A stretch of DNA of 64,000 nt. Origin: Duganella dendranthematis (GTDB taxonomy: Bacteria > Pseudomonadota > Gammaproteobacteria > Burkholderiales > Burkholderiaceae_D). Positions 36,328 through 44,612 of this stretch are shown here, piece after piece. The position numbers and the translations under genes are program-made. Position 1 is the stretch's first letter; every line of letters starts with the position of its first letter. The notes under the pieces are model-generated. The model saw only the letters and a list, made by a program, of their open reading frames with translations, had not been told where the DNA came from and searched no databases. The stretch is taken from NCBI RefSeq assembly GCF_012849375.1, contig NZ_CP051684.1:992001-1056000 (forward strand), in the 5' to 3' direction.

Positions 36328-37635
36328 TTATGCGGCCTTGGCTTGGGCCGGAGCGGCCGCGCTGGCGGCGGCCGGTTTGCGGATGATCCAGACCATGGCG
36401 GCCGCCACCAGGCAGGCGGCGCCGGCGGCGAACAGCGCCGGGTCATAGGTCAGCAGCAAGGTGCGCACGCGGCCGGCGCCATACGCGGCCACCGCTGCCC
36501 CCAATTGGTGGGCGGCGAAGATCCAGCCGAACACCATGCCGGCCTTTTCTTTGCCGAAGGTGGCGGCGGTCAGGCGCACGGTCGGCGGCACGGTGGCGAT
36601 CCAGTCGAGGCCGTAGAACATGGCGAACACTGACAGGCCGTACAAGGTGAATTCCGAATACGGCAGCCACAGCAGCGACAGCCCGCGCAGGCCGTAGTAC
36701 ATGAACAGCAGCTTGCGGTTGTCGTAACGGTCCGACAGCCAGCCGGAAGCGATGGTGCCGACCAGGTCGAACGCGCCCATCATCGCCAGCACCGAGGCGG
36801 CCGGCACCGGGCCGAGGCCGGCGTCGCCGCACAGCGAGATGAAGTGGGTCTGGATCAGGCCGTTGGTGCTGAGGCCGCAAATGAAGAAGGTGCCGGCCAG
36901 TACCCAGAATACGCGGTGCTGCGCGGCCTCGGCCAGCACCTTGAACGGCGTGGCGAAGGTGATGCGCATGGCCGGTGCAGCGGCCGCCACCGGCGTGCCG
37001 GGCGCGGCGCCGAACGGCGTCAGGCCCACATCGGATGGCCGGTTGCGCATCAGCAGGAACACCGCCACCGCCACCAGCGCGCAGGCGCTCAGCACCGGCA
37101 GCACCGCCAGGCGCCAGCCGAAGTGCTCCACCAACCACGCCCCCACCGGCAGGAAGATCAGCTGGCCGGTGGCGGAGCTGGCGGTCAACAGGCCGACCAC
37201 CAGGCCGCGATGGCTGTCGAACCAGCGATTCGACACCACCGCGCTGAGCACCAGCGCGGTCAGCCCAGAGCCGACGCCGAGCATGATCCCCCAGAACAGT
37301 ACCAGCTGCCACAACTGCGTCATCTGCGTGGCCAGCGCCATGCCGGCCGCCACCAGCGTCAGCGCCGTGACCACCACGTTGCGCACGCCGAAGCGCTCCA
37401 TCAGGATGGCGGCGAACGGTCCCATCAGGCCGAACAGGGCGAAGCGCAGGGCCAGCGCGGACGAGATCTGCTCGACGTCCCAGCCGAACTCCTTGGACAG
37501 CGGCTGCAGCAAGGCGCCCGGCAGCCCCAGCGCCGCCGACGAGCTCAACGCAGTCAGGAAAGTCAGGGCGACGATCACCCAGGAAAAGTGCAGGCCACGG
37601 CGGTGCAGCCAATTGGATAACGGTTGTGCAAACAT
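36328..37635 (-). CDS. MFS transporter
   Basis: 435 residues from the ATG at 37635 (GAGG upstream). Twelve membrane segments in two halves, with LPGALLQPLSKEFGWDVEQI after TM1 as in oxalate/formate and monocarboxylate-type MFS proteins, and SGWLSDRYDNRKLLF as the second-half loop motif. The substrate is unknown. It stands alone; the next gene to the right is divergent. Confidence 0.85.
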   Translation of the reverse strand: MFAQPLSNWLHRRGLHFSWVIVALTFLTALSSSAALGLPGALLQPLSKEFGWDVEQISSALALRFALFGLMGPFAAILMERFGVRNVVVTALTLVAAGMALATQMTQLWQLVLFWGIMLGVGSGLTALVLSAVVSNRWFDSHRGLVVGLLTASSATGQLIFLPVGAWLVEHFGWRLAVLPVLSACALVAVAVFLLMRNRPSDVGLTPFGAAPGTPVAAAAPAMRITFATPFKVLAEAAQHRVFWVLAGTFFICGLSTNGLIQTHFISLCGDAGLGPVPAASVLAMMGAFDLVGTIASGWLSDRYDNRKLLFMYYGLRGLSLLWLPYSEFTLYGLSVFAMFYGLDWIATVPPTVRLTAATFGKEKAGMVFGWIFAAHQLGAAVAAYGAGRVRTLLLTYDPALFAAGAACLVAAAMVWIIRKPAAASAAAPAQAKAA

Positions 37636-37893
37636 CAGATCCTCGCAAGGCAATGCGCGCCGGCAGCACGCTTGCCTGTATTTTAAATGATGATCGTAAT
37701 GAATACAATCAGAAAAATACGGGGCTAACGCCGGCGCCGCTGCGTCTGTTGTACTGCCAGCACCTTTCTTGACGCGCAAGCGTCCTTATAGCATCATTGG
37801 CAATGTAGCTGCATAGCACCGATTACCGGTCCGGAAGTCCACTGAAATAACGTCTGGCGCTGAAGCAACAGATCTGCCTTACTAAGGAACACC

Positions 37894-38784
37894 ATGCCCG
37901 CCGTTACCGTTCTCATCCCGGCCCATAACGCCGCCGCCACGCTGGCCCAAACATTGGACAGCCTGGTCGCCCAGACGTATCGCGATTTCGACGTCCTGAT
38001 CATCAACGACGCGTCCGCCGACAACACCGCCGAGCTTGCGCTCGGCTACCGTCAACAATTGGCGATCGAGGTGGTGACGCTGACCGAAAACGCCGGCGTT
38101 GCAGGCGCCCTGAACCACGGTCTGGCGCTAATTGAATCGCCATACATCGCCCGCCTGGACGCCGATGATATGGCCTTTCCGCAACGGCTGGAACGGCAGA
38201 TGGCGTTCCTGGAAGCCAATCGGGACATCGCCGTCTGCAGCAGCGCGATGCAGATGTTTTTTGACGACGGCAAGGCCACCGAGGTGCTGACCAAGCCGCA
38301 GCACGACGCCACCATCAAGACTGCGCTGCTGCAATACTCGGCCCTGTCGCACACCGCGTCGACCTTCCGCAAGAGTTTTTTCGACGACGTCGGCGTGTTC
38401 GACACGCGGGTCGATTTTGCCGAAGACTATGACCTGTGGACTCGCGGCGCGCTGCTCGGCAAACGCTATACCAACCTGCCGGACGTGCTAACGCACTATC
38501 GCCGCCACGCCAACTCGGTTAGCGTGCAGAAGATGCAGCTGCAATACGAGCGCGACCTGATCATCAAGCGCAAATATATTACGGCCCTGCTGGACGGCGA
38601 CGCGCCTGACAACCTGGCCGAGTTTTTCTCCCTGATGACCTCTTTCACGAGCCAGGAGGTGGCAATTACCGTGGTTGAACAATCGCTGCCGCTGCTGCTC
38701 AAACTGGGCCGCAGAGTGCCGGATCCAGCCTTGTTTGCCGAGATCGTCTCCAAGTGTATCGGTCGCCACCTGCGGAATAAATAA
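37894..38784 (+). CDS. GT2-family glycosyltransferase
   Basis: 296 residues. GT-A fold: VTVLIPAHNAAATLAQTLDS, IINDASADNT and the metal/sugar-nucleotide motif DADD at 89-92; AEDYDLWTRG contains the ED acceptor motif. It transfers a sugar to a surface glycan or lipid-linked intermediate. The gene is followed after nine bases by a sugar aminotransferase, so the pair probably builds and attaches an amino sugar. Confidence 0.9.
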   Translation: MPAVTVLIPAHNAAATLAQTLDSLVAQTYRDFDVLIINDASADNTAELALGYRQQLAIEVVTLTENAGVAGALNHGLALIESPYIARLDADDMAFPQRLERQMAFLEANRDIAVCSSAMQMFFDDGKATEVLTKPQHDATIKTALLQYSALSHTASTFRKSFFDDVGVFDTRVDFAEDYDLWTRGALLGKRYTNLPDVLTHYRRHANSVSVQKMQLQYERDLIIKRKYITALLDGDAPDNLAEFFSLMTSFTSQEVAITVVEQSLPLLLKLGRRVPDPALFAEIVSKCIGRHLRNK

Positions 38785-38793
38785 AGCCATCCG

Positions 38794-39906
38794 ATGTCGA
38801 ACAAGCCCATTTATGTGACCCAGCCGGCGCTGCCGCCGCTGGAAGAGTTTATTCCCTACCTGGAACAGATCTGGGACAGTAAGGTGCTGACCAACGGCGG
38901 GCCGTTCCACCAGCAACTGGAGCAGGCGCTGTGCGAGCACCTGGGCGTCAAGCACATCAGCCTGTTCACCAACGCCACCATCGCGCTGATCACGGCGCTG
39001 CAGGCGCTGCGCATCACCGGCGAAGTGATCACCACACCCTACTCCTTCGTCGCCACCGCGCACTCGCTGTTGTGGACCGGCGTCAAGCCGGTGTTCATCG
39101 ATGTCGACCCGCGCAACTTCAACCTCGACCCGGACTGCATCGAGGCGGCCATCACGCCGCACACCACCGCCATCATGCCGGTGCACTGCTACGGCCACCC
39201 GTGCGACGTCGAGCGCATCGAGCGCATCGCCGATACCTACGGGCTGAAGGTGATTTACGACGCCGCCCACGCGTTCGGCGTCAGGAACGCCCGGGGCAGC
39301 ATCCTCAATTACGGCGACCTGTCGGTGCTGAGCTTCCACGCCACCAAGGTGTTCAACACCTTCGAAGGCGGCGCCATCATTTGCCCGGACGCCAAGACCA
39401 AGCAACGCATCGATCACCTGAAAAACTTCGGCTTTGTCGACGAAGTGACCGTGATCGCGCCGGGCATCAACGGCAAGATGAGCGAGTTCAACGCCGCTCT
39501 CGGCCTGTTGCAGCTGAAGGACATCGACAACGCCATCGCCAGGCGCCAGGCCATCGACGCCCGCTACCGCGCGGCGCTGGGCGGCATCACCGGCATCGGC
39601 CTGCTGTCCGGCTCGGACGATGCGGTGGCCAACTACGCCTACTTCCCGATCCTGGTGCAACCTGGCTTTGCGCTCAACCGCGACGGGCTGTTCGCCCGCC
39701 TGCGCGAGCACGGCATCATGGCGCGCCGCTATTTCTATCCGCTCATCAGCGATTTCCCGATGTACCGCGGCCTGCCTTCGGCGGCGCCGGCGTTGCTGCC
39801 GACCGCGCGCCAGGCGGCCCAGCAAGTGATTTGCCTGCCAATCTATCCGGACCTGCCGGTCGAGCAGCAGGAACGCATCATCGAGTTGATCGTCTCGGCC
39901 GCCTGA
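38794..39906 (+). CDS. DegT/DnrJ/EryC1/StrS sugar aminotransferase
   Basis: 370 residues. PLP-dependent fold type I, with the internal aldimine Lys185 in SFHATKVFNTFEGG and Asp156 in VIYDAAHAFG. SSA-type enzymes aminate nucleotide 3- or 4-keto-6-deoxysugars. The 4,6-dehydratase and other sugar enzymes are not in the window. In an operon with the upstream glycosyltransferase. Confidence 0.92.
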   Translation: MSNKPIYVTQPALPPLEEFIPYLEQIWDSKVLTNGGPFHQQLEQALCEHLGVKHISLFTNATIALITALQALRITGEVITTPYSFVATAHSLLWTGVKPVFIDVDPRNFNLDPDCIEAAITPHTTAIMPVHCYGHPCDVERIERIADTYGLKVIYDAAHAFGVRNARGSILNYGDLSVLSFHATKVFNTFEGGAIICPDAKTKQRIDHLKNFGFVDEVTVIAPGINGKMSEFNAALGLLQLKDIDNAIARRQAIDARYRAALGGITGIGLLSGSDDAVANYAYFPILVQPGFALNRDGLFARLREHGIMARRYFYPLISDFPMYRGLPSAAPALLPTARQAAQQVICLPIYPDLPVEQQERIIELIVSAA

Positions 39907-39920
39907 CGGCGCATAAGCGA

Positions 39921-39980
39921 ACGCCCGGCCGCGTCACTGAAGACCGGCCGGGCGTCAGGATCAGACGGCGCTCAGCGCCG
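39921..39980. other. Two strong hairpins between convergent genes
   Basis: ACGCCCGGCCG / CGGCCGGGCGT (39921-39931 with 39945-39955), an 11-bp perfect stem, then CGGCGC / GCGCCG (39966-39971 with 39975-39980). There is no T tract. They lie between the stops of the aminotransferase and the BON protein and may act as RNA 3'-end or Rho-related structures. Confidence 0.5.
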
Positions 39981-39989
39981 CCCTGTGCA

Positions 39990-40700
39990 TTACTTGATGC
40001 GCAGCGAACTTTGCACCTTGTTCACACCCTTGACGTTGCGGGCGACGTCAACGGCTTTATCTACTTCAGCTTGCGATGGCACGAAGCCGCTCAGCATCAC
40101 GGTGCCGTTGTTGGTTTCCACGTGCACGTCCAGCGATTTCAGTGCAGGCTCAGCCAGCAGTTCGGTTTTGACTTTGGTGGTGATGGCGGTGTCGGCCAGC
40201 GCATCCTTGGTCAGCGCGGTTTTCGAGCGGGTTTCGCACGATGCCTTGTCGGTGCCGGTCATGGTGCTGCAGTCAATGCCGGTCTGCGCGGTGTCGGCAG
40301 CTTTCTTGCCGGCTTTGGCATCGCTGACCCAGGCGGTGTGCTGTTGTTTGGCGCCGCTCAGGCAGCTGTCCTTGTCGGCGCCGGTGCGGTTGGCGCACTG
40401 GGCTTTGGCGAGGTCATAGTTGGCGTCGGCCACATTGATCTGGGCTTTCTCGACCGATTTTTTATCGTTCTTGTATTGCAGGGCGGCGGTCGACTCGGCG
40501 TTGGCGCGGCTGACTTTGGCCTGTTCCTGGCAGACATCCTTGGCATTACCCGATTGTGCATCGCAGGCGGCCTTGGCGGTTTTGTAGGCGGCGTCCGACT
40601 GGTTGATCGCAGCTTTGTAGGCCACGGTGTCGTTGGTCGGGGTGGCGGCAAAGGCGGCGCTGGCGGCGGTGGCCAGCACGAAGCAGAGTAATTTATTCAT
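39990..40700 (-). CDS. Secreted BON-domain protein with three C-x10-C repeats
   Basis: 236 residues from the ATG at 40700. Signal peptide MNKLLCFVLATAASAAFAA. The middle part (40-160) is helical, with three evenly built loops: Cys46-Cys57, Cys102-Cys113 and Cys144-Cys155, each C-x10-C with G-x-x-K-D/A-x-C at its end. The C-terminal BON domain (about 167-236) has TKVKTELLAEPALKSLDVHV and MLSGFVPSQAEVDKA as in OsmY. It probably acts in periplasmic or envelope stress; the cysteine-loop module is unfamiliar. Confidence 0.85.
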   Translation of the reverse strand: MNKLLCFVLATAASAAFAATPTNDTVAYKAAINQSDAAYKTAKAACDAQSGNAKDVCQEQAKVSRANAESTAALQYKNDKKSVEKAQINVADANYDLAKAQCANRTGADKDSCLSGAKQQHTAWVSDAKAGKKAADTAQTGIDCSTMTGTDKASCETRSKTALTKDALADTAITTKVKTELLAEPALKSLDVHVETNNGTVMLSGFVPSQAEVDKAVDVARNVKGVNKVQSSLRIK

Positions 40701-40788
40701 GATCGTGTCCCTCTTGTGGTGGTTGATGGACACATTAAACCCCCGCCGGGCTACAGCCTCCGTGCGGAAACGTACACAGAACCGGTTT

Positions 40789-41469
40789 TCATTGTTCTTG
40801 CAACAAGCCCTGGCGCCACACCAGGCTGGCTTGTTCAAACACCGGCAGTCCCGGCGTGAAGGCGGCGCCGGTGGACGCCAGTTGCAGCCAGTTCAACGTG
40901 CTGTGGCTGCCGGCGGCGGGCGAGGGTGCGCGCACTTGGCGCATCCAGGTCGCCACCGTGGCGTATTGGTCGGGATGGCGCTGCTGGATCCACGCCAGCG
41001 CCACCAGGTCGGCATAGCCTTCCTCGCGGCGGGTGTCGCGCAGCTGATCGGCGGCGGCTTCGTGCGGCGTGGTCTGGTTCTGGCTGGCTTCAAAGCCGGC
41101 CGGCAGCACGTGCCACACACCTTGCGCATAACGCCAGCAGTGGCCGATTTCATGCGCCACCATGGCTTCGATCATCAGCGGGCGTTGTGCGGGAGCTACA
41201 TTGTTCAGGATGTCTTCGGCGGTGGGATTGCCGCGCATCGACAGCACCAGCTTGCAGCGGCCCTTGTCGTAACCCAGCGCCAGCGGCACGTCGTTGGGGC
41301 CGACCTGCGGTTGGACGGTGATATCGATCGGCAGCTTCAGGTCTTGCTTGGCATAGGACAGCACCGCGGCGCCGGCGCTCAGCCAGCGGATTTCCATCTC
41401 GGTCAGGTCGGCAGCCGAGGCCAGACCGGACGTCAACAATAGCAAGGGGAGGAAGGCGCGCTTGATCAT
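40789..41469 (-). CDS. Secreted protein with a HEIGH zinc-peptidase motif
   Basis: 226 residues from the ATG at 41469. Signal peptide MIKRAFLPLLLLTSGLASA. HEIGHCW puts possible zinc ligands at His106 and His110 with catalytic Glu107, and EEGYADLVALAW downstream offers a third ligand. The family is not otherwise recognised. It lies 96 bases downstream of an M49-like peptidase on the same strand. Confidence 0.75.
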   Translation of the reverse strand: MIKRAFLPLLLLTSGLASAADLTEMEIRWLSAGAAVLSYAKQDLKLPIDITVQPQVGPNDVPLALGYDKGRCKLVLSMRGNPTAEDILNNVAPAQRPLMIEAMVAHEIGHCWRYAQGVWHVLPAGFEASQNQTTPHEAAADQLRDTRREEGYADLVALAWIQQRHPDQYATVATWMRQVRAPSPAAGSHSTLNWLQLASTGAAFTPGLPVFEQASLVWRQGLLQEQ

Positions 41470-41489
41470 GGTGATCAAACTGTAGCATG

Positions 41490-41515
41490 CACCGGGCAAG
41501 AATTATTGCCCGGTG
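41490..41515 (-). other. Hairpin between two peptidase genes
   Basis: 10-bp perfect stem CACCGGGCAA / TTGCCCGGTG with a 6-base loop, lying between the M49-like gene and the HEIGH gene. No T tract, so it is more likely an mRNA stability or partial termination element than a full terminator. Confidence 0.45.
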
Positions 41516-41565
41516 GCAGGTAAATTACTACGTAGAAAAACCTGAATGATTAAGGTTTTGGAATG

Positions 41566-43266
41566 CTACTTGCCCAGCAGGCTATTGGCGGTCTTGAATT
41601 CCGGACGGATGTCGTTCGGTACAGATTTCATCTTATCCAAGGCCTTCTGCACGTCCGGACGGATCACCACGTACTTGGTCATCAAGTCCTTGGCGCGCGC
41701 GTAATCGCCGGTGGCTTCGATGGTCAGGAACTCGCGGTCGAGGTCGGTCACGGCCTGCTTGATCTTGCCGAAATCCACCGCAAACGTGCCATCGCCATGC
41801 GACACAAAGCCACCCTTGTCGAGGATGTAGTTGACCTGGATCGCCATGCCGCGCGCGTGCGAGTCGGTCAGGCCGAAGTGCAGCGTGCGGAAGGCCGACG
41901 CCAGGAAGGTGGTGTACAGCTTGCGCTCGGCCGCCTCGCCCTGCCCCAGCGTGCCTTTCAGCTGGCCCTTGTCCATCATATAGGCCAGCGCGTACAGGCC
42001 GGTGATGTCGGCCTTGGCCTCCTCGATGGTGGAATAGGCTTCCTTCAAGTCCTGGCGCGGGGTCGATTCCTTGCCGCCGGTTTTGGTGATGTGCGGCCCC
42101 AGGCCGTGGGTGATTTCATGCGCCAGGATATGGGTGAAGAAGGAGTCGAAATCCACATCCTTCTGGTCGGCCGGACGCAGCACCAGCTTGGAAATCGGCG
42201 TCAGCGTCGACTTGAATTTGGCCTGCTGCACGTTCTTCAGCATTACACGCTTGGAGCCGCGCTGGCTAATGATGCGCTCGTCGTTGGGCAGGTTGTAGGC
42301 GGCGGTCTGTACGCCCATATTGCCGTCGCCGGCACCATACACCTGATTGACCACCACCATCGGCGCCAGCGCGCCGACTTTCGGATTGCGGTATTGCGCA
42401 TCGATGGGCAGATTGTCTTCCAGCTCCTGCATGTGCTTGGCGAAGAAGTCCAGCCTCTGGGTTTCCTTCTGGTCGCGGATGTTGACGTAGGCTTCAAACG
42501 CCGCCTTGTAGCCGAACAGTTCGTCGTTATAGGTCTCGTAGGGGCCGATGGTGATATCGACCGGCGCATCCAGGTCCATCCAGGCGAAGTCAGAAGCCAG
42601 GTAGTCGTTGCTGAGGAAGGCTTCGGCGCGCAGTTGCAGGAATTTTTTCAGCGAGGCGTTGTCGGTATCGGCGGCGGCCTGCTTTAGCAGCGACGCGGCT
42701 TTTTCCAGATCGGCCTTGTATTCCTCGGAATACTTGACGGTGGCGAACTTGCCATCCTTGTTCTTGCGGATCACGGTGAAGAACCACTGCGCCTGCTCCT
42801 TGTCGGCCGCCGGCAGCGCGTTGATCCAGCTTTCCAGTTCGGCCTTGGTGGCACCCGCCGGATAGAAATTGCCGCCTTCGGGCTTCTTGGCTGGCACCTG
42901 GATGCCGGCCACTTCCGCCGGCAGGAAGGACTGGTGATCGTCGAGGATCGACCATGGGCCTTTGTTGAGCCAGAAATAGTTCAGGCGGGCCTTGCCGAGC
43001 GGCGTGGTGTCTTTTTGCAGCGCGGCCCACAGCGCTTCGTTGCCGGACCAGCGCTGGCGCAGTTGCAGCACGTCGACGATCTTGGCCGCTTCGATCAGTT
43101 TGGCGATGGCTTTCTTGTCGCCGGCCGACAGCTGGCTGGTATCGGCGGTCAGCGCGACCGGCGCGTAGCGCTGGCTCATCTGGTTGAGTTGATTGACGTC
43201 GGCCGGGGCGGCCCAGGCGGTGGCGCAGGCGACTACCAGCGCCAGCGGGAGCAGGATTTTTTTCAT
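41566..43266 (-). CDS. M49-like (dipeptidyl peptidase III-type) metallopeptidase, secreted
   Basis: 566 residues from the ATG at 43266. Signal peptide MKKILLPLALVVACATAWAA. HEITHGLGPH (His383, Glu384, His387) and the downstream EEAKADITGLYAL (Glu415/Glu416) resemble the HExx(x)H and EExR/KAD zinc motifs of the M49 family. AFRTLHFGL and the Tyr/Asp-rich middle also fit. It should remove dipeptides or process small substrates in the periplasm. The first zinc motif is the shorter HExxH form rather than HExxxH. Confidence 0.8.
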   Translation of the reverse strand: MKKILLPLALVVACATAWAAPADVNQLNQMSQRYAPVALTADTSQLSAGDKKAIAKLIEAAKIVDVLQLRQRWSGNEALWAALQKDTTPLGKARLNYFWLNKGPWSILDDHQSFLPAEVAGIQVPAKKPEGGNFYPAGATKAELESWINALPAADKEQAQWFFTVIRKNKDGKFATVKYSEEYKADLEKAASLLKQAAADTDNASLKKFLQLRAEAFLSNDYLASDFAWMDLDAPVDITIGPYETYNDELFGYKAAFEAYVNIRDQKETQRLDFFAKHMQELEDNLPIDAQYRNPKVGALAPMVVVNQVYGAGDGNMGVQTAAYNLPNDERIISQRGSKRVMLKNVQQAKFKSTLTPISKLVLRPADQKDVDFDSFFTHILAHEITHGLGPHITKTGGKESTPRQDLKEAYSTIEEAKADITGLYALAYMMDKGQLKGTLGQGEAAERKLYTTFLASAFRTLHFGLTDSHARGMAIQVNYILDKGGFVSHGDGTFAVDFGKIKQAVTDLDREFLTIEATGDYARAKDLMTKYVVIRPDVQKALDKMKSVPNDIRPEFKTANSLLGK

Positions 43267-43311
43267 GTGGTCCTCTTGTGCAGTGAGGACCACATTGTAA
43301 AGCACCGCGGC

Positions 43312-43911
43312 TTACCAGGCTTTGTAGACCTGCCCCGTTTGCGCGCCATCGACACTGCGCGCGTACGACAACGCAACGCGGCTGGCGGCAATCGGTTCGA
43401 AGCCGATGAAGAGCGGACCATGGGTGCTCATCGATTCCTGCAGCACCGTCGGGCTGACCACGTTGATGCGCAGGCCGCGCGGCAGTTCGATTGCCGCTGC
43501 GCGCACAAACCCCAGCACCCCGGCATTGGCGGTCGAGGCCGCGACCGCGCCGCGTATCGGATGATCGGTATCGACGCCACTGGTCAGCGTGATGGAGCCG
43601 CCGTCATTCAAGTATTGCTGCGCAGCCAGGGCCACGTTGACCTGCCCCATCAGCTTGCCCCTGAGGCCGACGTGAAAATGCTCCGGCGCCAGCTGCGCCA
43701 GCGGCCCCACATGCAAGGCGCCGGCCGCCACCACCACCGCGTCCAGACTGCCGGCCTGCGCAAACAAGCGCTGTACCTGGTCGAATTCTTCGATGTTCAC
43801 CTGATACTGGCCGCTGCGCGAACCCACCGCAATCACCTCGTGCCGTTGCGCCAGCTCGCGCGCCACGGCGGAGCCAATGGCGCCGGTGGCGCCGATCACC
43901 ATCACTTTCAT
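43312..43911 (-). CDS. SDR-fold protein, copy 2 of a tandem pair (no catalytic Tyr/Lys)
   Basis: 199 residues. GATGAIGSAVARELAQ is the NAD(P)-binding loop, and AVVVAAGALH and ITLTSGV correspond to SDR strands 4 and 5. The place where SDRs have YxxxK reads AVAASTANAGVLGF, so the catalytic Tyr and Lys are missing. It starts inside the stop codon of its paralogue (ATGA). Substrate unknown; it may bind nucleotide without classical dehydrogenase activity. Confidence 0.85.
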   Translation of the reverse strand: MKVMVIGATGAIGSAVARELAQRHEVIAVGSRSGQYQVNIEEFDQVQRLFAQAGSLDAVVVAAGALHVGPLAQLAPEHFHVGLRGKLMGQVNVALAAQQYLNDGGSITLTSGVDTDHPIRGAVAASTANAGVLGFVRAAAIELPRGLRINVVSPTVLQESMSTHGPLFIGFEPIAASRVALSYARSVDGAQTGQVYKAW

Positions 43912-44516
43912 GCGCGTCCTCCCGCGCGGTAAACTTGCCCGGTCTGGGCGCCATCGACGCTGCGCGCGTATGACAGCGCGGCGCGGCTGGCGGCAATCGG
44001 TTCGAAGCCGACGAAGAACGGGCCATAGCTGTCCATTGATTCCGCCAGCACCGTCGGGCTGACGACGTTGATACGCAGGCCGCGCGGCAGCTCGATCGCC
44101 GCCGCCCGCGCAAAGCCTTCGACGGCCGCGTTGACCATGGTGGCGCTAACGCCGTTGCGGATCGGCTCCTCCGCCACAATCCCGCTGGTGAGCGTAATCG
44201 AGCCGCCGTCGTTGAGATACTCCTGCGCCACCAGCGCCACATTCACCTGTCCCATCAACTTGCTGTTCAGTCCCACGTAAAACTGCTCCGGCGTAAAGCT
44301 GTCCAGCGGCGCGAAGTGCAACGAGCCTGCCGCCACCACCACCGCGTCCACTTTGCCCACCTTGGCAAACAGCGAACGCACCGAGGCGATATCGGCGAAG
44401 TCCACCTGATGCTGGCCGCCGCGCGCCCCCACCATTACCACCTCATGGCGCTGGCCCAGCTCCGCCACCACCGCCTTGCCCACTGCGCCCGTTGCGCCGA
44501 TCACAATCACTTTCAT
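43908..44516 (-). CDS. SDR-fold protein, copy 1 of a tandem pair (no catalytic Tyr/Lys)
   Basis: 202 residues from the ATG at 44516 (MKVIVIGATGAVG). It is closely similar to the downstream copy along its full length, including NDGGSITLTSGI and ELPRGLRINVVSPTVL. The YxxxK position reads GVSATMVNAAVEGF, again without Tyr or Lys. Divergent from a LysR gene over 96 bp, which is probably its regulator. Confidence 0.85.
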   Translation of the reverse strand: MKVIVIGATGAVGKAVVAELGQRHEVVMVGARGGQHQVDFADIASVRSLFAKVGKVDAVVVAAGSLHFAPLDSFTPEQFYVGLNSKLMGQVNVALVAQEYLNDGGSITLTSGIVAEEPIRNGVSATMVNAAVEGFARAAAIELPRGLRINVVSPTVLAESMDSYGPFFVGFEPIAASRAALSYARSVDGAQTGQVYRAGGRA

Positions 44517-44612
44517 GCTGAACCTCCGTATCAAAAATCCAGTATGGTCCCCTTCCACCAAAGAATAAATGCGCTACCATGAACAACATTACCAACCCAC
44601 AGTTAGCAATCG

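Noticed and set aside
36443..37708. Alternative minus-strand frame overlapping the MFS gene
   Set aside because: It lacks hydrophobic segments and is a +1 shadow of the twelve-helix transporter.
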